This document shows positions 14,325 to 22,750 of a stretch of 25,753 bases of DNA, one piece after another. Source of the DNA: a virus; IMG/VR virus record IMGVR_UViG_3300047094_001475, positions 1 to 25,753 of that record; one strand, written 5' to 3'. The notes beneath the pieces are model-generated. The model was not told where the DNA came from and ran no database searches. It saw only the letters and a program-made list of their open reading frames with translations. The position numbers and the translations under genes were made by a program. Numbering within the stretch: the stretch's first letter is position 1; each line of letters starts with the position of its first letter.

Positions 14325-14900
14325 ATGGAACACATTTATCAACAATCACAATTTGGTGAAGATTGGTTTACTTATCCTCAATTTTATAAACAAATAGTAG
14401 AAAGATTTCCTTCTGGGAGTACATTTGTTGAAGTTGGTTCTTGGAAGGGTAAATCATCTTCTTTTATGGCAGTAGAAATTGCAAATTCAGGTAAAAATAT
14501 AGATTTTTATTGTGTAGATCATTTTTTGGGTGATGAACAAGCTGGGTGGAACTCAAGTCTTTATCAAATTTTTATGAGCAATATGGAACCACTTAAAGAT
14601 TATTATAAAGTTTTGAATATGCCATCTGTAGAGGCGGCGGAAAAATTTGAAGATTTAAGTTTAGATTTTGTTTTTATTGATGCTGCTCATGATTATGAAA
14701 ATGTAAAAAAAGATGTTCTTGCATGGAAACCAAAAGTTAAAATTGGTGGCGTTCTTGCTGGACATGATTATAACGATCTTCATCCAGAAACGATCAAAGC
14801 TGTAGATGAAGTGTTATCTGGTTGTGATTTAAAAAACTTTAAAGCAGATCCTAAACAACCATATTCAACATATTCATGTTGGATATATGAAAATAATTGA
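14325..14900 (+). CDS. Class I SAM-dependent methyltransferase (Methyltransf_24 type)
   Basis: 191 aa. FVEVGSWKGKSSSFMA (34-49) is the SAM-binding motif I. FYCVDHFLGD is motif II with the ribose-binding Asp. LDFVFIDAAHDYENVKKDV and GGVLAGHDYND are the metal- and substrate-site blocks of the TylF/CmcI-like sugar O-methyltransferases. No membrane segment. It follows the late-like box and precedes a GT2 gene, so it probably O-methylates a sugar of the island glycan. Family secure, target inferred. Confidence 0.88.
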   Translation: MEHIYQQSQFGEDWFTYPQFYKQIVERFPSGSTFVEVGSWKGKSSSFMAVEIANSGKNIDFYCVDHFLGDEQAGWNSSLYQIFMSNMEPLKDYYKVLNMPSVEAAEKFEDLSLDFVFIDAAHDYENVKKDVLAWKPKVKIGGVLAGHDYNDLHPETIKAVDEVLSGCDLKNFKADPKQPYSTYSCWIYENN

Positions 14901-14913
14901 TTTTTAGCGATAA

Positions 14914-15621
14914 ATGATCAGCATTGTAACTGGAACATTAAACCGAGTAAATATACTCCCTATTTTATTGGAAAATACTGTTCTTTCTGATGATAGATTG
15001 GAGTTGGTATTGGTCGATGGTGGGAGCACTGATGGTACAATTGATTACATTAAACAAATCAATCATCCCAATATTAAATTAATTGAAGTTGGCGGTAGAA
15101 GTTCTTATCCACATTTTATGAATCTTGGTATTCAAGAATCAACTCATGAAATTGTCTGTCAGTGGAACGATGATGTTGTTTTATGTAATGATTGGAAAGA
15201 AGTTCTTGATGAAATCGAATCGCAATATGATGTTTATCTTTTCAATTGGAAGTATGGATCTTATGAAGACTCTAAAGATCCTGAATGGTTGAAGGGTACT
15301 AATCAATCTGATGGATGGTGTTTATGTAATCTTGGCGATTCTGGTGGAGAAGTGGTTATGAATTATGGTTTATACCATAAGAAAATTTTTAGAGAAGTTG
15401 GTATGTACAATCCAGAATATCAATACTATTGTGCTGATGGAGATATGTCTTTTCGTGCATATCAATTTGGTTATAAAGTCAAAGACTTACCACATATTAA
15501 AGTATGTTCTCTCCCTGTTGGAAAAGTAGCATCTTCTCATCCAAAAGATCACTCAATTTATCAGCATAATATGGAATTATATCGACAGAAGATTCTTCCC
15601 CACAATATTCAATACTTATAA
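14914..15621 (+). CDS. Family 2 glycosyltransferase
   Basis: 235 aa, GT-A fold. It begins ISIVTGTLNR (2-11), then LVLVDGGSTDGTIDYI, the canonical GT2 nucleotide-binding block, and CQWNDDVVL carrying the DxD-equivalent (NDD). A later YYCADGDMSFRAYQFGYKV supplies the catalytic-base region (usually ED). Soluble, with no C-terminal anchor, so it is likely a transferase adding one sugar rather than a polymerising synthase. It starts 13 bases after the methyltransferase stop. Confidence 0.88.
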   Translation: MISIVTGTLNRVNILPILLENTVLSDDRLELVLVDGGSTDGTIDYIKQINHPNIKLIEVGGRSSYPHFMNLGIQESTHEIVCQWNDDVVLCNDWKEVLDEIESQYDVYLFNWKYGSYEDSKDPEWLKGTNQSDGWCLCNLGDSGGEVVMNYGLYHKKIFREVGMYNPEYQYYCADGDMSFRAYQFGYKVKDLPHIKVCSLPVGKVASSHPKDHSIYQHNMELYRQKILPHNIQYL

Positions 15622-15637
15622 ACTGGAGTTTTTAAAA

Positions 15638-16321
15638 ATGAAAAAAATATTATATGCGTTAAAGACAACAAAAAGATATGAAAATAGAAGAAAGTCTCAA
15701 TTAGAAACTTGGTTATCTGGTATTGAGGATTATATTTATTATTCTGATCATGAAGACCTTGACAACAACACAATTTTGGCAAGTCATGATGATACTTACG
15801 AGGGACTGGTAGAAAAATCTTTATATTTTTACAATAATCTTGGTAATATTTTTATTAAAGGATCTGATAAAAGTATTCTTGATTCTTATGAGTGGATTTT
15901 TGTTGCAGATGATGATACTTTTGTAAATACTAAAAATATGAAAAAATTTTTAGAAACTTGCAATGATTATTGTGCTTATGGATATGTTGCCCATAGAGTA
16001 GATGAACCTGGAAATGTTTGGACTAATTTTTCACACATATGGAAATCTGATAATAAGTATGCTTCTGGTGGAGGTGGAATTTTAGTCTCAACAAAAAGTT
16101 TAAAAAAAATTAATAAGTTTATTGACTATGGTATTAATTTTGAAGATTGTGTTATATCATTAAACCTTCTTCGTAATGGAATAGATATAGTTCATGAAAA
16201 TGGAATTCATGGAACTATCCCAGAAACTTTTGGTCAAACTGATAAAGATATTATAGATAATATTACTTATCATCATATTTCTGATGAGAGAATGTATACA
16301 CTCTATGAATATTTAAAATGA
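15638..16321 (+). CDS. Fringe/GT31-like glycosyltransferase
   Basis: 227 aa. Motifs of the Fringe/beta-1,3-transferase family in order: an R..TW start (RRKSQLETWL, 17-26), the metal-binding triad in EWIFVADDDTFVNTKNMKKF (85-104, DDD at 91-93), YASGGGGILVS (141-151) where Fringe has YAxGGAG, and FEDCVISLNLLRNGI (168-182) for the catalytic acid region (E169/D170). TYHHISDERM near residue 210 fits the family's His. It lacks the signal anchor of the animal enzymes. Animal Fringe adds GlcNAc to O-fucose, which is notable beside fucose genes, but the phage acceptor is unknown. ATGA overlap with the next gene. Confidence 0.78.
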   Translation: MKKILYALKTTKRYENRRKSQLETWLSGIEDYIYYSDHEDLDNNTILASHDDTYEGLVEKSLYFYNNLGNIFIKGSDKSILDSYEWIFVADDDTFVNTKNMKKFLETCNDYCAYGYVAHRVDEPGNVWTNFSHIWKSDNKYASGGGGILVSTKSLKKINKFIDYGINFEDCVISLNLLRNGIDIVHENGIHGTIPETFGQTDKDIIDNITYHHISDERMYTLYEYLK

Positions 16322-17070
16322 AAATACTTTCGTTCTGTCTTTTTGATAATTCTCAACGTAAAAGAGCACATGATTTTGATAGATTTCAAAAATATGTAAT
16401 CGGTGCAGTCAAAAATGCTGAAATTAAGAATGATTATTTTCCTGATTGGGAAATGAGATTGTATTGTGATAATGATTTGCAGTTGGATGATATTAAAAAA
16501 TTAGAGAATCTGGGTGTAAATGTTGTAAATATAGAGCAACAAAATGATAACATTTATTATCCAAGACATAGTAATGCTAATACAGTCTATGGTATGTTTT
16601 GGAGGTTTGTTCCTGCCTCGGATAAAAATGTTGACTATTTTGTTTCTAGAGATTGTGATTCAAGATTTTCAGATAGAGAAGTATGTGCTGTGAATGAATG
16701 GATAGAATCGGATAAACCTTTTCATATTATACGAGATCATCCTGGTGGTCATGGTTGGGTTATCAATGGTGGTATGTGGGGATGTAAAGGTGGGTTTATT
16801 GAAAATATAGATCAATCTATTAAAGTATTTTTGGATACAAGTAGTCATGCTCATGAACAAGCAGCAGATCAAAAATTTTTAGAACAGTGTATTTACCCTA
16901 TAGTTAAAGACTATGCTTTAGTCCATGATGAATATTTTAATTATGAGGGAAATGCTATTCCTATTAAGAGAGATAGAAATCTGGATAATTTTTCTTTCAT
17001 AGGGGAACCATTTGATGAAAATGATAATTATTCATCTGAACTTCGTAATATGATTATTCAACGTTATTGA
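16318..17070 (+). CDS. GT-A-type glycosyltransferase-like protein
   Basis: 250 aa. DYFVSRDCDSRFSDREV (about 106-122) gives the DxD (DCDSR). DHPGGHGWVINGGMWGCKGG (141-160) is a glycine-rich block, and EQAADQKFLEQCIYPIV follows. This order (DxD-SR, GGMWG, DQ.FL) is familiar from soluble sugar transferases in surface-polysaccharide loci, but I do not know the CAZy family. It overlaps the Fringe-like gene by 4 bases and is separated from the GT10 gene by 5 bases. No membrane segment. Confidence 0.7.
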   Translation: MKILSFCLFDNSQRKRAHDFDRFQKYVIGAVKNAEIKNDYFPDWEMRLYCDNDLQLDDIKKLENLGVNVVNIEQQNDNIYYPRHSNANTVYGMFWRFVPASDKNVDYFVSRDCDSRFSDREVCAVNEWIESDKPFHIIRDHPGGHGWVINGGMWGCKGGFIENIDQSIKVFLDTSSHAHEQAADQKFLEQCIYPIVKDYALVHDEYFNYEGNAIPIKRDRNLDNFSFIGEPFDENDNYSSELRNMIIQRY

Positions 17071-17075
17071 TTTTT

Positions 17076-17891
17076 ATGAAAAAACAATATAATTTAGTTG
17101 GTGCTGGGTTTAATCATTATAATAATGAAAACAAAGGATCTTCCATTTATAAACAAGAATCCAAATATATTGAATGGGTAGACGCTGGCGCAGAAGAGAC
17201 TTTTTATGTAGATGACTATATCTCTTTTGCCTTTGATGATGGTACAAGCAAGAAAAAATATGCTTGGTTATTGGAGTCTAGAGAAATAAAATCAAATGTA
17301 GTTGAAGATATGAAGCGTAACTACCTTCATTATGTACGTGTCTATGATGCTATCTTTACTCATAATCAAGAACTTCTTCAACTTCATTCTAAGTTTAAGT
17401 TTGCTCCTCTATACGGGAGTTGGATTGCAGAACCAAAACTTTATGAAAAAAGTAAACTGGTTTCAATGATCTGCTCCAATAAGTTAATGTGCAATGGACA
17501 TCAGAATCGTTTGAATTGGGCACAAAAACTTCAAGGTCAAGTTGATTTTTATGGTCGTGGTTTCAATGAAATCCAATCAAAGGAAGAAGGTCTAGCAGAC
17601 TATATGTTCTCTGTTGCGATTGAGAACGCTTCTTATGGAACATATTTCACCGAAAAGATCCAAGACTGTTTTGCAACAGGAACGATTCCCATTTACTATG
17701 GATCTCCTGATATTGGAAAATTCTTCAATCCCAAGGGAATTATTTTCTTAACTGAAGATTTTGATGTTTCCTCATTGACGCTAGAACTTTATTATGATAA
17801 ACTGGAAGCAGTAAAGGATAATTTGGAAAGAGTCCAAAATTATCCAATTAACGAAGACTACATTTACAAAACTTATCTACAAGAATTATGA
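17076..17891 (+). CDS. GT10-type alpha-1,3/4-fucosyltransferase-like protein
   Basis: ATG 17076 chosen (271 aa); the upstream TTG is within the previous stop. The C-terminal half has the fucosyltransferase core: FSVAIENASYGTYFTEKIQD followed by CFATGTIPIYYGSPDIGKFF, matching the alpha-1,3-fucosyltransferase motif (F.I.FENS...YxTEKI.....AxxxPVxxGxP). The N-terminal half is divergent, as usual for the acceptor domain. The donor in this family is GDP-fucose, which gmd and fcl in the same unit would supply. Overlaps the FkbM gene by 4 bases. Confidence 0.88.
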   Translation: MKKQYNLVGAGFNHYNNENKGSSIYKQESKYIEWVDAGAEETFYVDDYISFAFDDGTSKKKYAWLLESREIKSNVVEDMKRNYLHYVRVYDAIFTHNQELLQLHSKFKFAPLYGSWIAEPKLYEKSKLVSMICSNKLMCNGHQNRLNWAQKLQGQVDFYGRGFNEIQSKEEGLADYMFSVAIENASYGTYFTEKIQDCFATGTIPIYYGSPDIGKFFNPKGIIFLTEDFDVSSLTLELYYDKLEAVKDNLERVQNYPINEDYIYKTYLQEL

Positions 17892-18508
17892 TACTCAATT
17901 TTAAATATCTTAAACATAAGTACAATATGAATATTAAAGGAATTATTCATATTGGTGCTCACCATGGAGAAGAAGTAGAAGACTACATTAATAGTGGTAT
18001 TCAAGATATTGTAATGTTTGAACCTCTTAGTTATAACTTTGAAGTGTTAGAACAGAATCTTAGAGATGCAAATGCAAACATATCTGCACATCAAGTTGCA
18101 TTGGGTAATGAAGAAAAGATGGTTACTATGTATTTGAGTGATAATGAACAAATGAGTAGTTCCATCTTAAAACCAAAAAAACATTTACAAAATCACCCAA
18201 CTGTACATTTCAATGGCGTTGAAGAAGTTGAAATGAAACGTCTTGATAGTTTTAGTGCAGAGATTTTAAACTTTAATTTTATTAATATGGACGTTCAGGG
18301 ATATGAACTTGAAGTATTGAAAGGTGGTGTAGAAACTTTAAATCATGTAGATTATGTTTATTGTGAAGTAAACCGTGATGAGGTTTATGAAAATAATGCT
18401 TATGTTGAACAGTTAGATGATTTCTTAGCAACTTACAAAATGGAGAGAGTTGAAACCGAATGGTCTGGTGATATTTGGGGAGATGCTCTTTATGTTCGGA
18501 GAAACTGA
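17888..18508 (+). CDS. FkbM-family methyltransferase
   Basis: 206 aa. IIHIGAHHGEEVEDYINSG (19-37) is SAM motif I, IVMFEPL motif II, then FINMDVQGYELEVLKGG, the FkbM signature near residue 135, and YCEVNRDEVYENN. FkbM enzymes O-methylate hydroxyls in secondary metabolites and bacterial glycans. ATGA overlap with the GT10 gene, and a one-base overlap with the first GT11 gene, place it in a fucosylation block, so a fucose or neighbouring hydroxyl is a likely target (inference). Confidence 0.9.
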   Translation: MILNFKYLKHKYNMNIKGIIHIGAHHGEEVEDYINSGIQDIVMFEPLSYNFEVLEQNLRDANANISAHQVALGNEEKMVTMYLSDNEQMSSSILKPKKHLQNHPTVHFNGVEEVEMKRLDSFSAEILNFNFINMDVQGYELEVLKGGVETLNHVDYVYCEVNRDEVYENNAYVEQLDDFLATYKMERVETEWSGDIWGDALYVRRN

Positions 18509-19359
18509 TGGCAATAAGTTACAATAGATTGGGATCAAATGGTCGTTTGGGAAACCAGATGTTTCAGTACGCTGGTTTGCGTGGTATTGCTGCCCATCGT
18601 GGTTATAATTGGTTGATTCCAAGACCAGACAGTTATGGCGATTCTAACTATGGTCTTTTTGATTGTTTTGAGATGAGTTCAGTTCAGGAGAGTAATTTTG
18701 GTTTTCTGAATGCTAAAAGTATTTCAACAGGTCAGTTTCATTTTATTCAAGAGTTTTTCGATTCTTGTCCAGATAATGTAAATCTTCATGACCATTTTAC
18801 TACGGAAAAATATTTTCTCAATATTGAAGATTTGATTAGACAAGATTATAGATTCAAAAAAGAAATATTTAATCCTTGTAAAGAAATTATTGATGAATTG
18901 GAAAACCCTATTTTTCTTCATGTAAGAAGAGGAGACTATTTTGTTAATTTAGATGCTCATCCGGTATGTCCTATTTCATATTATGAAAAGGCATTAAATT
19001 ATTTTGATGATGAAACATCAGTTCTTGTTTTTTCTGATGATATTGAATGGTGTAAAGAACAAGAATTCTTTCAAGATGATCGATTTATGTTGTCAGAATA
19101 TTGTGAAAGATACCCACAATTATCAGATACTTTATATGGAAAACAAAATAGTTTGATTCCTTATTTTGATTTGTGCATGATGTCTCTTTGTACTGGTGGT
19201 GTTATTGCAAATAGTACATTGAGTTGGTGGGGGGCATGGTTAATTGATAAACCAACACAACCAATAGTTGCACCAAAACCTTGGTTTGGTAAATATTATG
19301 ATCATTATAATATGAATGATTTGATTCCCGACACTTGGATTGAGGTTTCTTATGAATAA
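18508..19359 (+). CDS. GT11 alpha-1,2-fucosyltransferase (copy 1)
   Basis: ATG 18508 shares its A with the previous TGA; 283 aa. GRLGNQMFQYAGLRG (12-26) is the N-terminal GT11 motif, FLHVRRGDYF (136-145) the GDP-fucose-binding HxRRxDY motif, and IANSTLSWWGAWL (near 236-248) the C-terminal motif. All three blocks are intact. The donor would be GDP-L-fucose from gmd/fcl. A second GT11 gene lies one gene downstream; in addition to protein motifs they share a near-identical DNA stretch. Overlaps the next gene by 8 bases. Confidence 0.93.
   Translation: MAISYNRLGSNGRLGNQMFQYAGLRGIAAHRGYNWLIPRPDSYGDSNYGLFDCFEMSSVQESNFGFLNAKSISTGQFHFIQEFFDSCPDNVNLHDHFTTEKYFLNIEDLIRQDYRFKKEIFNPCKEIIDELENPIFLHVRRGDYFVNLDAHPVCPISYYEKALNYFDDETSVLVFSDDIEWCKEQEFFQDDRFMLSEYCERYPQLSDTLYGKQNSLIPYFDLCMMSLCTGGVIANSTLSWWGAWLIDKPTQPIVAPKPWFGKYYDHYNMNDLIPDTWIEVSYE
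18541..18573 (+). repeat. Near-identical DNA segment shared by the two GT11 genes (copy 1)
   Basis: 33 bases encoding GRLGNQMFQYA match 20196-20228 with four mismatches (positions 3, 15, 18 and 30 of the segment). Long enough to mark recent duplication or conversion, or to favour recombination. Confidence 0.8.
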
Positions 19360-20179
19360 TCTTACATTTTTGATGCCGTGTAGAATTGAAAGTGATGATA
19401 GACTTAAAAATATTATTACTACCATTGGTTATCTACATCATAATTTTCCAGAGTGTCCAATTATTGTAAAAGAAAATGATCGACAATCAGTTTTTTCTCA
19501 AAAAGTAGTTCCTTCTATTCAAAATATTTTTGGTTATTTTCCTAAAAATGTTGAGCATATTTTTGAGCAATCTGAAGAATCTTTTTTTCATAAAACTAGA
19601 ATTTTAAACGATCTTCTTTTAGCGTCTAAAACTGATATAGTTTATAATTATGATATAGATCATTTACTACCAGTTAGTAGTTATAATATTGCTTATAGCA
19701 TGATTAATGATGGTGATTATGATGCTGTTTATTGTTACGGTGTAGGCGTCTATCAATATCTTGTTGATTATCCTGTTGAAATGTTTCATGAGTTTATTGA
19801 ATCCAAATTTGATTTAAATGTTTTAAATCCAGGATGTAATATTTGTCCCTCTGTTATGGGTTTGGGTCAGATGATACGCCGTCAATCGGAAATTGATTCA
19901 TATATGTGGAATGAAAATTTCATGGCATGGGGTCCTGAAGATTGTGAATTTTTATATAGAATTCAAGCGATGGGAAATAAAGTTGGTAGAGTTAATGATA
20001 TGTGCTACCATTTAAATCACTATAGAACTTTTAACTCCCATTATCATAATCCCAAATGGCAAGAAAATACTAATCTGTGGAATGTGATACGAACTTGGGA
20101 TAAGCAAAGACTAATGGATTACTATGAACAACAAAAATATGTAAAACAGAGGAGGAAAGAATTAAATGCTAGCGTTTAA
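19352..20179 (+). CDS. GT-A glycosyltransferase (GT2/GT7-C-like)
   Basis: ATG 19352 chosen (275 aa) over an upstream TTG; it overlaps the GT11 gene by 8 bases. NLTFLMPCRIESDDRLKNII (3-22) is a GT2-like opening. VYNYDIDHLLP carries the DxD (DID), and WGPEDCEFLYRIQAMGN is the WGxEDxxxxxR block of beta-4-galactosyltransferase-type C-terminal domains, with the ED as catalytic acids. YHLNHYRTFN follows as the expected His region. The combination resembles chondroitin-polymerase- or galactosyltransferase-type domains. Soluble. Probably adds Gal, GalNAc or a related sugar; donor not proven. Confidence 0.82.
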   Translation: MNNLTFLMPCRIESDDRLKNIITTIGYLHHNFPECPIIVKENDRQSVFSQKVVPSIQNIFGYFPKNVEHIFEQSEESFFHKTRILNDLLLASKTDIVYNYDIDHLLPVSSYNIAYSMINDGDYDAVYCYGVGVYQYLVDYPVEMFHEFIESKFDLNVLNPGCNICPSVMGLGQMIRRQSEIDSYMWNENFMAWGPEDCEFLYRIQAMGNKVGRVNDMCYHLNHYRTFNSHYHNPKWQENTNLWNVIRTWDKQRLMDYYEQQKYVKQRRKELNASV

Positions 20180-20972
20180 TCATCTTGGAAAACTGGGACG
20201 TTTGGGAAATCAAATGTTTCAGTATGCTTCATTGAGAGGCATTGCTAGAAATCGTGGATATGATTTTTGTATTCCTAACCACAATCAAGTAGTTAGGGAT
20301 CCATATGGATTTGATTTAAAGATAGAACTTTTCTATCCTTTTGAAATGTTATATGTTCTTCCACATAACATTAAACTTCTTGATAGAGGTTATGCTCCCA
20401 TAGCGGAAGAAAGGCATTTTCATTTTGATGAGGCACTTTTTAACATGTGTCCAGACGAAATTTCTCTTGCTGGATTTTTTCAATCTGAAAGATACTTCAA
20501 GCATATTGAAGATGAGATTCGTGCGGACTTTTCCTTTAAGAAGGAGATTCTGGATCCTTGCAAAGAAATGCTAGAAGATATTGGCGAAGCAATTAGTCTT
20601 CACATCCGTCGTACTGACTATCTTCAAAATCCAAATCATACTCCCCTGAGTTTGGAATATTATCAAGAGGCACTAAATCGGATGAATTCCGATTTACCTG
20701 TGATTATTTTTACAGATGATGTGGATTGGTGTAAGGAACAAGAACTATTTTCAGGTGATCGCTTTATGATTTCCGAATCTGGTGATCATTATGTGGATCT
20801 TTGTCTGATGACTTTGTGCAAGCATCACATTATTGCTAACTCTTCATTCTCTTGGTGGGGTGCCTGGTTATCTAATTCTGATAATGTAATTGCACCTACT
20901 AAATGGTTTGGTGAAGGAAATCAAGATAAGAATACAGAAGACTTAATTCCTGAAAGATGGAGTAGACTGTAA
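20166..20972 (+). CDS. GT11 alpha-1,2-fucosyltransferase (copy 2)
   Basis: 268 aa, ATG 20166 preceded by GGAGG (20151-20155) and overlapping the previous gene by 14 bases. Motifs: GRLGNQMFQYASLRG (11-25), SLHIRRTDYL (144-153) and IANSSFSWWGAWL. It parallels copy 1 through most of its length (KKEILDPCKEM, EYYQEALNRM, WCKEQELFSGDRFMISE), so the two are paralogues, but it differs in the middle and has T for G in the HxRRxDY loop. Two enzymes of one family in one glycan locus suggest two fucosylation sites. Confidence 0.93.
   Translation: MLAFNHLGKLGRLGNQMFQYASLRGIARNRGYDFCIPNHNQVVRDPYGFDLKIELFYPFEMLYVLPHNIKLLDRGYAPIAEERHFHFDEALFNMCPDEISLAGFFQSERYFKHIEDEIRADFSFKKEILDPCKEMLEDIGEAISLHIRRTDYLQNPNHTPLSLEYYQEALNRMNSDLPVIIFTDDVDWCKEQELFSGDRFMISESGDHYVDLCLMTLCKHHIIANSSFSWWGAWLSNSDNVIAPTKWFGEGNQDKNTEDLIPERWSRL
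20196..20228 (+). repeat. Near-identical DNA segment shared by the two GT11 genes (copy 2)
   Basis: Partner of 18541-18573: 29 of 33 bases identical, direct orientation, about 1.65 kb apart. Recombination between them would delete the intervening glycosyltransferase and fuse the two GT11 genes. Confidence 0.8.
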
Positions 20973-21760
20973 TGGACAGAAACAAATCTGCTTACAAACT
21001 TAAAAATATTGGTCCAATTTATTATCTTAATCTAGATGGACAACCGGAAAGAAAAGAATATATGGAATCTCAATTTAAATATTGGGAGATTGAGAATTAC
21101 GAAAGGATATCCGCGTTTGATGGTAGAACTGATGATCTTAGCGATATTATTAAGGGTCGTTATCCAGAAAACATGACTTCTGGTGAGATAGGTTGTACTA
21201 CCTCTCACTTAAAAGCAATTAAGCATTGGTACGATACATCTGATTCTCCATATGCAATTATTATGGAAGATGATGTAGATCTACAGATTGCAAGGTTTTG
21301 GAATTTTACATGGGCAGATTTTGTTTCTAAAATTCCTTATGATTGGGATGTAGTTCAACTTGCGATTATTTGTACTGGTAACTTACATGTAAAACTCCAT
21401 AAGAGATTTGTAAATGATTTTTCTACCGCTGCTTATATAATAACTCGTCATCATGCGGAAAAACTTTTGAAGTTTCATCTTCGTGATGGTAAATATAAAC
21501 TAGATCAGGGTATAAAACCAAGAGCTGTTGCTGATGATTTAATTTATAACTCAGGCAATACTTTTTCAATTCCATTATTTCTCTATAGAATTGAGTTAGG
21601 ATCTTCTATTCATCCTGAGCATATTGATGTGTTTCATCGTGCAAGTCATGATGGACTTTTTCAATTTTGGGAAAAACAGGGATATGAGATGAATATCAAT
21701 GATTTAATGAATTATGATCCTTATCTTGGTAGAATAACTGAATCTTCTAATAATCAATAG
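20972..21760 (+). CDS. Family 25 (LOS-type) glycosyltransferase
   Basis: 262 aa; ATG 20972 shares its A with the previous TAA. IYYLNLDGQPERKEYMESQF (16-35) is the GT25 opening (INLDxxxxR). YERISAFDGR (43-52), SGEIGCTTSHLKAIKHWY (70-87) and YAIIMEDDVDL (94-104, EDD at 99-101) complete the family pattern. GT25 enzymes add beta-linked galactose or similar sugars to lipooligosaccharide in other bacteria. Some later parts (DDLIYNSG) fit the acidic C-terminal motif. Last transferase of the island, 23 bases before the epimerase. Confidence 0.9.
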   Translation: MDRNKSAYKLKNIGPIYYLNLDGQPERKEYMESQFKYWEIENYERISAFDGRTDDLSDIIKGRYPENMTSGEIGCTTSHLKAIKHWYDTSDSPYAIIMEDDVDLQIARFWNFTWADFVSKIPYDWDVVQLAIICTGNLHVKLHKRFVNDFSTAAYIITRHHAEKLLKFHLRDGKYKLDQGIKPRAVADDLIYNSGNTFSIPLFLYRIELGSSIHPEHIDVFHRASHDGLFQFWEKQGYEMNINDLMNYDPYLGRITESSNNQ

Positions 21761-21783
21761 TAAACTTAATTTTAATAAATTTT

Positions 21784-22689
21784 ATGAGTATGAAATCATT
21801 AGTTACTGGTGGTGCCGGATTTATTGGTTCGAACCTTGTGGACCGTTTAATTGAAATGGGACATGAGGTTGTTGTAATTGATAATGAGTATTCTGATGCT
21901 CATGATCAATTTTATTGGAATGATAAAGCACAAAACTATAAGTATGATATTCGTGACTATGAAAACACACGTCCTCTTTATGATGGTGTAGATTATGTGT
22001 TTCATATTGCAGCAGAAGCACGTATTCAACCTTCTATTGAAAATCCTATTCAGGCAGTAAGTATTAACTCTGTGGGGACTTGTACTGTGCTGCAGTGTGC
22101 TCGTGAGGCGGGTGTAAAGCGTGTAATGTATTCTTCCACTTCTTCTGGGTATGGATTGAATCAAACTCCTAACGTTGAAACTCAATCGGATGATTGTTTG
22201 AATCCCTACTCAGTTTCAAAAGTTAATGGTGAGAAACTTTGTAAGATGTATACAAAACTTTATGGTCTCCAAACAATCTGTTTCCGTTATTTTAACGTTT
22301 ACGGTGAGCGTCAACCTCTCCGTGGTCAATATGCTCCTGTGATTGGTATTTTCCTTCGTCAACGTGCTGCTGGTGAACCTCTAACGATTGTTGGTGATGG
22401 AAATCAACGTCGTGATTTTACTTATGTTGGCGATGTTGTGAATGCAAATATTTTAGCAGCAATTTCAAATCCTGATCCAGATGCATTTGGTGAAGTTTAT
22501 AATGTTGGAACGGGAACGAATTATTCTATCAATCAGATTGCTAGAATGTTTGATCAACCGACTGTAAACATTGCTCCTAGACCAGGTGAAGCGAGAGTTA
22601 GTCTTGCAAACAATCAGAAACTTCGTAAGACATTTGGGTGGAAACCTTCAATGAAACTTGAAGATTGGATTTCAATGCAGTTGCCATAA
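21784..22689 (+). CDS. NAD-dependent sugar-nucleotide epimerase (GalE/WbpP-like)
   Basis: 301 aa extended short-chain dehydrogenase. SLVTGGAGFIGSNLVDRLIE (5-24) is the NAD site; YSSTSSGYG and NPYSVSKVNGEKLC provide the catalytic Ser/Thr and YxxxK; FRYFNVYGERQPLRGQYAPV and GDGNQRRDFTYVGDVV are typical of UDP-glucose/UDP-GlcNAc 4-epimerases. It probably makes UDP-Gal, UDP-GalNAc or a related donor for the GT2-, GT7- and GT25-like enzymes. An ATG two codons downstream (21790) is an alternative start. G+C is visibly higher than the transferases, as in gmd and fcl. A terminator follows. Exact substrate not decided by sequence. Confidence 0.88.
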   Translation: MSMKSLVTGGAGFIGSNLVDRLIEMGHEVVVIDNEYSDAHDQFYWNDKAQNYKYDIRDYENTRPLYDGVDYVFHIAAEARIQPSIENPIQAVSINSVGTCTVLQCAREAGVKRVMYSSTSSGYGLNQTPNVETQSDDCLNPYSVSKVNGEKLCKMYTKLYGLQTICFRYFNVYGERQPLRGQYAPVIGIFLRQRAAGEPLTIVGDGNQRRDFTYVGDVVNANILAAISNPDPDAFGEVYNVGTGTNYSINQIARMFDQPTVNIAPRPGEARVSLANNQKLRKTFGWKPSMKLEDWISMQLP

Positions 22690-22728
22690 GTATTTATACT
22701 CATTATTGTTAGAAGTTCATAACATAGG

Positions 22729-22750
22729 GGGGCTTGACGCCCCTTTATTT
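22729..22750 (+). terminator. Intrinsic terminator at the end of the glycan island
   Basis: GGGGC (22729-22733), loop TTGAC and GCCCC (22739-22743) form a G-C stem that can extend by two G-T and one A-T pair, followed by TTTATTT. It separates the island from the photosynthesis block, and the loop doubles as a promoter -35. Confidence 0.8.
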
